This document shows positions 1 to 5,109 of a stretch of 7,412 nt of DNA, piece by piece; position 1 is the first letter of the stretch; each line of letters starts with the position of its first letter. The translations under genes were made by a program, and so were the position numbers. The notes beneath the pieces were generated by a model. That model searched no databases and was not told where the DNA came from. It saw nothing but the letters and a program-made list of their open reading frames with translations. Source of the stretch: Chitinophagales bacterium (GTDB lineage Bacteria > Bacteroidota > Bacteroidia > Chitinophagales > CAIODY01); the NCBI GenBank assembly GCA_023251415.1, contig JAHEYX010000155.1, forward strand, positions 1-7,412, read 5' to 3'.

Positions 1-217
1 TTCCGGTATGTGCTTTGCTTGAATCAACGCTAATGGAATTGGATGCACGCGTTAATTGGGTAAAGGACCATTTTTGATCATTGGGTAAGAGTAAATCGCT
101 TAATTGCGCATAGGTTTCAAAATCGTCTTCATAAAAATGAGGCCCATCAAAAAACGATTTCTTTTTGCAGGCATTGAATACCAACAGACCCATAATAAGT
201 AGTATGATATTCTTCAT
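1..217 (-). CDS. Lipoprotein, N-terminal part (gene runs off the left edge)
   Basis: Seventy-two codons are visible from the ATG at 217-215 to the window edge. The protein starts MKNIILLIMGLLVFNAC: a short positively charged start, a hydrophobic core (residues 4-14) and a cysteine at residue 17. This is a type II lipoprotein signal; the box FNAC is relaxed compared with the classical L-A-G-C, as is common in Bacteroidota. Lys-Lys-Lys follows the cysteine, then an acidic stretch (YEDDFE). The segment around residues 48-71 (KWSFTQLTRASNSISVDSSK, then AHTG) has the rhythm of the first strands of a jelly-roll or concanavalin-type beta-sandwich, as in some polysaccharide lyases, but this is a guess from a fragment. 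The ATG overlaps the TGA of the upstream barrel gene as ATGA, so the two are probably translationally coupled and may act together at the outer membrane. No enzymatic motif is visible in the part present. Confidence 0.8.
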   Translation of the reverse strand, partial: MKNIILLIMGLLVFNACKKKSFFDGPHFYEDDFETYAQLSDLLLPNDQKWSFTQLTRASNSISVDSSKAHTG

Positions 218-735
218 TTGGCTTTTGGTGTTAATGTGTAACCGATGCTAATACCTTCCCAATGTTGAACTTGAAAATCGGCGATATAGGAAACAAGGGG
301 CGTGTAAGTAATTCGATAAAACCATTTTCTATTTTTAGATTGATAGCGATAACCAATAGCAGCAGTGGTCAGTGCAAAAAAACTACCTTTAGTAGTAAGC
401 GTAATTCCTTGTCCTAAGCCCAGTTCCAGTTTATGTGCATTTTTACCAAGCAAGGTGTTGATTAGAAGTGGAAACACCAATCCGGTTCCATTATTTTTAT
501 CGATAGGAGCCAAACTAATGCCTGCACGCCAAGTAAATTCACTTGTATTTTTTGTATAAAAGAGCTTTTCATAATTAATAGAACCTATACCACCACTACC
601 ACCTAATTCGAAGTACACTGATTTCCGCTTAGGCAAATCCGGTGTTTGTCCAAAGCTTGTGTACGTTAACAATGCAAATACAATTACAAAAAGTAACTGT
701 TTGAAAGTATTATAGCAATCTTTGTTAATTGGCAT
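214..735 (-). CDS. Small outer-membrane beta-barrel protein, hypothetical
   Basis: A 173-residue protein. Residues 1-30 form a Sec signal peptide: charged start, hydrophobic core FVIVFALLTY, and a likely cleavage in SFG|Q, a very common Bacteroidota pattern. The mature part of about 143 residues is built of alternating polar/hydrophobic strands with many aromatic and glycine residues: VYFELGGSGGIGSINYEKLF, KLELGLGQGITLT, FFALTTAAIGYRYQ, KWFYRITYTPLVSYI, and the closing strand WEGISIGYTLT. This fits a small outer-membrane barrel of roughly eight strands. I do not recognise a named family and see no catalytic motif. The ATG at 735 is the first one before the signal peptide. No clear promoter or ribosome binding site was found upstream. 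The gene ends in TGA at 216-214, four bases into the next gene, a lipoprotein. Barrel plus lipoprotein may be a small envelope module. Confidence 0.8.
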   Translation of the reverse strand: MPINKDCYNTFKQLLFVIVFALLTYTSFGQTPDLPKRKSVYFELGGSGGIGSINYEKLFYTKNTSEFTWRAGISLAPIDKNNGTGLVFPLLINTLLGKNAHKLELGLGQGITLTTKGSFFALTTAAIGYRYQSKNRKWFYRITYTPLVSYIADFQVQHWEGISIGYTLTPKAK

Positions 736-1665
736 TGGTAAGTATGGGAACAGTTTTAAATTTAATTCACGAATGGCAATTGCACTTCTATCGTTTGTAG
801 TTCAATCACGAATATACAAAGTAAGTTCTACTAAAGCAATTTCATTTCCATCAACAATTTAATAAAATTGGTTATATTCTATTCAATTGAATCGTAAACA
901 TAGCTAAGTTGTTGAATTGGATTTAAGAACTGAATTAGCTTTGCCTGCATGTGAGGGATAACTTTCTGCAATTTTAGATTGAGCTAATCTTTGATTTTAG
1001 GTTAAATTGGGTTTTTTATTGATATCGTTTAGTTTCAATGTTTATTCTAATACTAATTGCTGAAATTTCGTTGCACCACAATAACACCGATAGAATGATA
1101 ATTCACATCAAACTACTTATAATTGAAATAAAATTGTTTGTCGGCTTTAGCATAAATAAATATATTTTCTTTATGTGCTCCACAATCACTAAAACTAGCA
1201 TTTAAATTTAATTTAGTTTTAGAGTTGTATGCGTCTTGCTACACTTCATCGAAGAAGGCATTGTTAATTGCTTTGGCTTGGTTAGTTGCTTAGATTAGTG
1301 TAGAAATTAAGTTGCATGTATTTTATAAAATTACTGCTAATGTAATTAATGGTATTAGTAGGCTATTATCATTTTTGATAGAATCATCTCCTAATTCAAA
1401 AGTTAATTATACCTAACACAATATTATTCCAAGCCGGACTATTCAGTTAGCTTAATCCCTTAAGTGCTCTTATTGGTTCTTATGCAACTATTGTAAATTT
1501 TAATGATAATATTTCAAATGATGAAATCAATCATTGATAAAAGCTTTTGTTCATAAACCCTGTCCTCTTTAAATAAATCCCTGCTTTTTTAATAAGGCCC
1601 AACCCTTTAATATTGGTCCCCAAGTGCGCTATGTTGAGTACTTTTTGTTACACTAAATAAGCTCG
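736..1665. other. AT-rich gene-free stretch
   Basis: About 930 bases without a convincing gene. The 60-base lines I counted are roughly 23-32% G+C, well below the flanking genes, and stops are frequent in all frames. Small palindromes occur: a perfect 12-base ATTCAATTGAAT at 881-892, a 6-bp hairpin AATGAT/ATCATT at 1517-1535, and AAAAGCTTTT at 1539-1548. Such palindromes are expected by chance in DNA this AT-rich. One frame at 1156-1416 is open for 45 codons, then TAG, then 40 codons to TAA, without a usable start. It may be chance or a decayed gene. The promoter of the barrel gene at 735 should lie at the left end of this stretch, but I could not place a convincing TAnnTTTG-type -7 box. Confidence 0.6.
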
Positions 1666-2005
1666 ACTGACAAGTTTGATGGTCAAAGTAACCCCGTCAA
1701 GCATCACGTATTCAAAAAATACACTCAGCACCTTGGAGCCAACACTAAAAGAGTCGGTGAATACCTTATTTGAGTCCCCATTAGTTACTTGACTACTCGA
1801 GCAAGTTACTTTACCCCTATCTAAAAATTGCCTTACTACTCGAATTCGATCTTCCGACATACTAGTAAAGTAAAGTTCAGGTAATTTCTAAAACGGTACA
1901 ACTGACAAGTTTGTTACCTGGAGCATCCAAACCAAGTTTTGCAATAATTTTAGGGGATGCTCAGAACCTTGACGTCGAGCCTCCGAACCTCGAGCTCGAG
2001 TAGCT

Positions 2006-2133
2006 GAGGTACTAGTAAAGTAGGTCAACTACTCAATTTAGTACCTCAAGGGGTATTTAATAGTAGGTCGGACCCTCAATTTTATATACTCGGGGTACTA
2101 TTAAAGTAGGTCGGAGGTATTTTAATAGTAGGT
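2006..2133 (+). repeat. Four copies of a ~21-base repeat unit
   Basis: Direct copies lie at 2006-2026, 2050-2069, 2092-2112 and 2114-2133, with consensus close to GRGGTAYTWTTAAAGTAGGT followed by C. The second copy lacks one base. Reverse-oriented, degenerate copies sit between the first three: the complement of 2027-2049 contains GAGGTACTAAATTGAGTAG, and the complement of 2070-2091 contains GAGTATATAAAATTGAGGGT. Copies therefore alternate in orientation, and this creates the hairpins at 2005-2048 and 2051-2091. Weaker relatives appear at 1859-1873 and 2180-2195. The inner end GTAGGTC is shared with the right arm of the hairpin at 2137-2175, which suggests that several hairpins descend from one half-palindrome. 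Confidence 0.75.
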
Positions 2134-2136
2134 GCA

Positions 2137-2175
2137 ACTGACAAATTGGTTGGTCAGACCTACAAACTTGTCAGT
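2137..2175. repeat. 39-base near-perfect palindrome closing the array
   Basis: Symmetric about base 2156 with 16 of 19 pairs. The left arm starts ACTGACAAATTGG; the complement of the right arm is ACTGACAAGTTTGTAGGTC. The centre reads GGTC-A-GACC. The right arm is also the inverted partner of the sequence at 1666-1684 (17 of 19 matches, first 13 perfect), so the stretch 1666-2175 is bounded by inverted repeats. The palindrome lies about 60 bases after the stop of the glycoside hydrolase, in the direction of that gene's transcription. It could stabilise or delimit the 3' end of the message, but no T-tract follows. Confidence 0.8.
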
Positions 2176-2236
2176 ACGATATACTTTAATAGTTACTCAG
2201 AACCTTGACGTCGAACAGCAAAACCTTATAACCTCA

Positions 2237-3568
2237 TCAACTCAAAAAATCTTTATACCAATAACCGGATGCTTTGATGGTGCGTTGTTGGGTTTCGAAA
2301 TCGATGTATACCAATCCAAATCGTTTGTGATACCCTTCGGCCCATTCAAAATTATCGGTTAAAGACCATACAAAATATCCATTCACTTTCGCACCTTCCC
2401 TTTTTGCTCGTGCCACTTCTGCTAAATAGGAACTTAAGAATTCAATGCGTTCCGGATCATTCACTTGCTCTTGTAAGAGGCTATCCTGAAATGCTGCACC
2501 GTTTTCGGTAACAATGATTTTTTTAACACCGGTATAGGCGCTGTACTTTTTAATCATGTGATAAATACTTTCCGGATAAACTTCCCAACCCATAGCGGTA
2601 TGATATACTTTTCGTTTGGCTGCCGGAATTGCTTTAGCATGTATAAACGGAATCCAAAAAGAATGTTGTATAACTTCACGCGTGTAATTTTGAATACCGA
2701 TAAAATCTAAATCGGCTTTCATCAATAGCTCATCTCCGGGTAGCATGTATTTATTAATACGTTTAATTATCGGCAACTCCTTATACGGATAACCCAATCC
2801 CAAAGCCGGTTCCAGAAATAAACAATTCAATAATTTATCGACACGTTGTGCCGCACGAACAGTACGTTTTGAAGCAGCATAGGGTGTAATGTAGGAGCAA
2901 GAAAAAGTGCTTCCTACTTGTGCTTCCGGTTTCCATTTTTTAATTATTCGAAATCCTAAAGCCTGACACAATACGGCGTGATGAACAGCAGGAAGAAAGT
3001 TTTTTAATCCCCTTTTTCCGGGTGCATGTATGCCTAAAAAATATCCGGCACCGGTAAATACAACCGGTTCATTTAATATCATCCAATGGTTTACATCGTC
3101 TTTAAAATACTGCATACAGGTGTTTACATATTCTTCAAACCAATGCAGTATTTCGCGATTGGTCCAACCACCACGTGCTTCTAATGCTTGCGGCAAATCC
3201 CAGTGATAGAGCGTAACCCAAGGCTCGATGTCATTTTCTTTACAACATTTAATTACGCGTTTATAATAATCGATACCTTGTTGATTCACTGTACCAATAC
3301 CATCCGGCAGTATGCGCGACCATGCAAACGAAAACCGAAAATGTTTAATGTTCATGCTTTTGGCTAAAGCAATATCCTCTTCAAAGCGGTGGTAGAATTC
3401 GGTAGCTTGGTAATGGTGGTGTTGCGCTGCAATTTTATTTTTTGCTTGAACAAAGGTGTCCCATATGGAATGTCCTTTGCCATCCACATTCCAAGCTCCT
3501 TCAGTTTGTGTAGCTGAACTGGATACTCCCCAAATAAAATCAGGACCAAATAAATTACGATTAAGCAT
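2237..3568 (-). CDS. Glycoside hydrolase family 1, beta-glucosidase type
   Basis: A 443-residue protein, a normal length for GH1, forming one (beta/alpha)8 barrel. It is a retaining enzyme that releases beta-linked glucose or a related sugar from the non-reducing end. The N-terminal GH1 signature FIWGVSSSATQTEGAW (11-26) includes the glycon-binding Gln21. TLYHWDLPQAL (119-129) carries the sugar-contacting His122 and Trp123. LNEP (165-168) gives the acid/base Glu167, and IVTENG (352-357) gives the nucleophile Glu355. GYFVWSLTDNFEWAEGY (397-413) provides Trp401 and the Glu408-Trp409 pair. All key residues are present, so it should be active. No signal peptide is visible, so it probably acts in the cytoplasm on imported oligosaccharides or on a glucoside made inside the cell. 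The exact substrate (glucoside, galactoside, fucoside or phospho-sugar) cannot be read here. It starts 34 bases after the glycosyltransferase stop and is likely co-transcribed with it. It ends in TGA just upstream of the hairpin array. Confidence 0.93.
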   Translation of the reverse strand: MLNRNLFGPDFIWGVSSSATQTEGAWNVDGKGHSIWDTFVQAKNKIAAQHHHYQATEFYHRFEEDIALAKSMNIKHFRFSFAWSRILPDGIGTVNQQGIDYYKRVIKCCKENDIEPWVTLYHWDLPQALEARGGWTNREILHWFEEYVNTCMQYFKDDVNHWMILNEPVVFTGAGYFLGIHAPGKRGLKNFLPAVHHAVLCQALGFRIIKKWKPEAQVGSTFSCSYITPYAASKRTVRAAQRVDKLLNCLFLEPALGLGYPYKELPIIKRINKYMLPGDELLMKADLDFIGIQNYTREVIQHSFWIPFIHAKAIPAAKRKVYHTAMGWEVYPESIYHMIKKYSAYTGVKKIIVTENGAAFQDSLLQEQVNDPERIEFLSSYLAEVARAKREGAKVNGYFVWSLTDNFEWAEGYHKRFGLVYIDFETQQRTIKASGYWYKDFLS

Positions 3569-3602
3569 ACGCGTGCAACCTGTTTAGAAAATCAACAGTA
3601 AA

Positions 3603-4640
3603 TTACTGAAATAAATGGTAAGGCGCATGTTCAATTTTATCGGTTAATGGTTTACCGGCGTGATGTGTAATTATTGTTTGCAGTATCTTTTCGGTTTGAT
3701 CTAGGTACTCCACTTCCACACGCTTTTTAGTATTAAGCCATTCTTCAATCTTCTCGGCATGTTTTGATTTCAGCTTTTTAATAACCGGAACGCCCATGCT
3801 TTTTAACATGGCTGCGTTGCACTGTTGCTCATATTGCGTTTTCATCGGAATAACGCAGAGTTTCTTATTCAAAAATAAAGCTTCGCTGGTTGTTCCAAAA
3901 CCGGCATTACAAATAACGCCAGTTGATGAAGCCATACTTTTAATAAAGGAATCTTTATCCAATGGCTGAATGCTGATGTCTTTATGTGCGTATTTCTTTT
4001 TGGTAAATTTTGAAAACACCTGCCATTCAACTCCTTTAAATTTCTTTAGATTCTTTATTATTCGTTCATCGTCATACGAAGGCAAATACACGGTATAATG
4101 TCCTTTATCGGTGGCTTTTAATTGACGAATAGGTTGTCGAATAATAGGAGTAAAAACATGGCTATCTAAGGCTTTAAAATGAAAGCCATAATTATAGGTG
4201 GTTGGTGCATAATGTTCTAAAACCACTTTACCGATTAAGTCTTTACTTTTTGGTTTAGGCGCTAATGGATGTAAGGTAGCGGCTTGATTACTTAAACCAA
4301 TACTCGGTCGATTAGCCAGCTTAGCAGCCCAAGCTGAAATGGGCTCAAAGTCGCTGATGATTAAATCGTATTTATTAACCGAGAAGCTTTTTATTTCACG
4401 CAGTAAGCGTAGTGAGTTCATTTGCAAATAGGTATTCCATACATCTACACCGCCTTCTTTTCCAAAAACAAAGGACAGTCCTTTGAATTCAAAATCGATG
4501 TGAAATGGGAGTTTTATATCGCTTTGCGTTCCGCTCACTAATATATCAACATCGCCTTTTTTCTTTAGCAGCGGTATAATTTCAAGAGCACGTGTTATAT
4601 GACCATTTCCGGTACCTTGAACAGCATATAAAATTTTCAT
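3603..4640 (-). CDS. MurG-like (GT28 / GT-B fold) glycosyltransferase
   Basis: A 345-residue protein of the GT-B class. The N-terminal Rossmann domain opens with MKILYAVQGTGNGHITRALE; the glycine-rich GTGNGH (9-14) is the acceptor-side loop seen in MurG and in the MJ1255-type glycosyltransferases. DLIISDFEPISAW (92-104) is the matching strand-loop with acidic residues. The C-terminal domain, from about 180, carries VICNAGFGTTSEAL (242-255) followed by LCVIPMKTQYEQQCNA (261-276). This is the nucleotide-sugar binding region, with Glu253 and the Gln pair at 272-273 in the usual places. No transmembrane segment is seen, so it is cytoplasmic or bound to the inner face of the inner membrane. Donor and acceptor are not determinable; relatives are linked to glycolipids, teichoic-like polymers and exopolysaccharides. 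A true MurG role is unlikely because the cell-division cluster context is absent. The gene is followed after 34 bases by a GH1 enzyme, and a 469-base structured gap lies upstream. Confidence 0.88.
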   Translation of the reverse strand: MKILYAVQGTGNGHITRALEIIPLLKKKGDVDILVSGTQSDIKLPFHIDFEFKGLSFVFGKEGGVDVWNTYLQMNSLRLLREIKSFSVNKYDLIISDFEPISAWAAKLANRPSIGLSNQAATLHPLAPKPKSKDLIGKVVLEHYAPTTYNYGFHFKALDSHVFTPIIRQPIRQLKATDKGHYTVYLPSYDDERIIKNLKKFKGVEWQVFSKFTKKKYAHKDISIQPLDKDSFIKSMASSTGVICNAGFGTTSEALFLNKKLCVIPMKTQYEQQCNAAMLKSMGVPVIKKLKSKHAEKIEEWLNTKKRVEVEYLDQTEKILQTIITHHAGKPLTDKIEHAPYHLFQ

Positions 4641-4751
4641 CTTAATTTAATTCGTTGCTGCAAAATGCTGCTGCACTATTAAATTAATGTAATCAAAGCA
4701 ATAAGTAGCTGTTACATTAGTATGAAAGAAATGTGTTAAGAATGAAATTAA

Positions 4752-4815
4752 TTTGAAGGTGTGGTTGATGGTCAGGGTAGTCTCCCAACGAAAGTGTTTG
4801 ATCACCGACTTCAAA
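4752..4815. repeat. Inverted repeat TTTGAAG/CTTCAAA
   Basis: Seven perfect pairs (4752-4758 with 4809-4815), continued by GTG 4759-4761 with CAC 4803-4805 across a three-base bulge. The loop contains GTAGTCTCCCAACG (4777-4790), a close inverted relative of the sequence at 4936-4953. It lies 112-175 bases upstream of the glycosyltransferase start, where a structured leader could sit. Confidence 0.55.
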
Positions 4816-4889
4816 GAGTATTTGCCCATCACTAAACCGCAATCAGACGTGATACCATTAAGAAACTGTGCGTAAATTCTCCTTAGCTC

Positions 4890-4906
4890 TCCCGAGCAAT
4901 TCGGGA
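4890..4906. repeat. Compact hairpin TCCCGA-GCAAT-TCGGGA
   Basis: Six perfect, GC-rich pairs (4890-4895 with 4901-4906) around a five-base loop. On the plus strand it is followed by a T-rich run (TTCTCATTTTGCTTTT), which would suit a terminator for plus-strand transcription, but no plus-strand gene ends here. On the minus strand, the direction of the genes, no T-tract follows, so it is a poor terminator for PBP1C. A dispersed palindrome is an alternative reading. Confidence 0.6.
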
Positions 4907-4935
4907 TTCTCATTTTGCTTTTCACAGAGTGTTTA

Positions 4936-4961
4936 CGTTGGCGGAGAGACTACGCCCAACG
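4936..4961. repeat. Hairpin CGTTGG-CG / CG-CCCAACG
   Basis: CGTTGGCG (4936-4943) pairs with CGCCCAACG (4953-4961) with one bulged C around the loop GAGAGACTA. The left arm plus loop is an inverted, slightly longer version of GTAGTCTCCCAACG at 4777-4790. Two inverted copies about 160 bases apart suggest a repeated element. The sequence CCCAACGAAA occurs in both (4784-4793 and 4955-4964, the latter preceded by an extra G). Confidence 0.55.
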
Positions 4962-5109
4962 AAAAACATCAATTACGACTAACGACACCAACCACTACAA
5001 ATCACATCTACATCAATCGACTAATATCAATTACGCACATCGACTACGAGCGCTACACCATAAATAGTAACATACATTTCATTCTTGTTGTACTGATTAA
5101 AACAATTAA

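Larger units (their letters stand above)
1783..2175. repeat. Tandem array of nine inverted repeats (hairpins), seven at ~43-base spacing
   Basis: Paired arms read from the sequence: 1783-1791/1802-1810 (8 of 9 pairs); 1828-1838/1863-1873 (10 of 11 with one G-T); 1878-1884/1914-1920 (CAGGTAA, 7 bp); 1921-1928/1955-1962 (GAGCATCC, 8 bp); 1960-1964/2004-2008 with inner stems 1968-1972/1996-2000 and 1975-1979/1989-1993; 2005-2014/2039-2048 (TGAGGTACTA, 10 bp); 2051-2056/2086-2091 plus 2058-2060/2082-2084; 2096-2108/2118-2130 (13 bp with one G-T); 2137-2155/2157-2175 (16 of 19). Centres lie at about 1796, 1850, 1899, 1941, 1984, 2026, 2071, 2113 and 2156. From 1899 on, the spacing is 42-44.5. The hairpins touch or overlap slightly, leaving almost no spacer. 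Arm sequences differ between units but match within a unit. No T-tract follows any stem, so these are not ordinary intrinsic terminators. Confidence 0.85.
1666..2214. repeat. Compound long-period direct repeat, 235-236 bases, about 2.3 diverged copies
   Basis: Copies start at 1666, 1901 and 2137 with ACTGACAAGTTTG (third copy ACTGACAAATTGG). A second anchor keeps the same spacing: CTCAGCACCTTG at 1724, CTCAGAACCTTG at 1960 and again at 2196. In the last two it is part of a perfect 19-base direct repeat, CTCAGAACCTTGACGTCGA (1960-1978 and 2196-2214). The final 108 bases of copies 1 and 2 (1793-1900 and 2029-2136) align without gaps, most clearly from 1858-1900 against 2094-2136 (TACTA.TAAAGTA, then AGGTA.TTT). 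Copy 3 is cut short about 22 bases before the stop codon of the glycoside hydrolase gene. A period that is not a multiple of three and conserved non-coding anchors argue against a coding repeat. The period equals about 5.5 of the 43-base palindromes described separately. Copy age and function are unknown. Confidence 0.75.
4641..5109. other. Intergenic region with inverted repeats and doubtful ORFs
   Basis: This gap of 469 bases separates the PBP1C stop from the glycosyltransferase start and must hold the promoter and leader of the glycosyltransferase/GH1 pair. It has three clear hairpins (listed separately) and a C-rich, G-poor strip: I count 34 C against 10 G on the plus strand in 4961-5080. 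The strip contains short echoes such as ATCAATTACG at 4968-4977 and 5026-5035. A minus-strand frame at 4647-4925 (92 codons, ending six bases before the glycosyltransferase ATG) is open. It reads through two of the hairpins, is rich in Cys, His, Thr and Phe, and resembles no family I know; I do not call it a gene. A plus-strand frame at 4868-5215 runs into the PBP1C gene antisense and is also rejected. The sequence looks like a dispersed intergenic repeat element, but that is inference. Confidence 0.5.

Noticed and set aside
365..559. Plus-strand ORF of 64 codons
   Set aside because: Antisense shadow of the outer-membrane barrel gene, with no features of its own.
1156..1416. Plus-strand frame open for 45 and 40 codons around one TAG
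   Set aside because: No start codon or ribosome site; such runs occur by chance in very AT-rich DNA when all frames are scanned; no recognisable family.
1648..1860. Minus-strand ORF of 70 codons inside the repeat block
   Set aside because: It overlaps the first long-period repeat copy, the aligned second copy does not preserve the frame (period 235-236 is not a multiple of three), and the protein resembles nothing known to me.
1783..2175. CRISPR array
   Set aside because: There is no constant repeat with unique spacers; hairpins are contiguous with different arm sequences, and no cas gene is present in the window.
1878..2175. Series of intrinsic terminators after the GH1 gene
   Set aside because: None of the stems is followed by a T-tract in the direction of transcription, and several stems are AT-rich with long loops.
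2132..2362. Plus-strand ORF of 76 codons
   Set aside because: It begins in the terminal palindrome and runs antisense to the 3' end of the GH1 gene; a shadow frame.
4936..4961. Integron attC site
   Set aside because: GCCCAAC fits RYYYAAC, but the left arm GTTGGCG does not fit GTTRRRY in the correct arrangement, and there is no integrase or cassette array.
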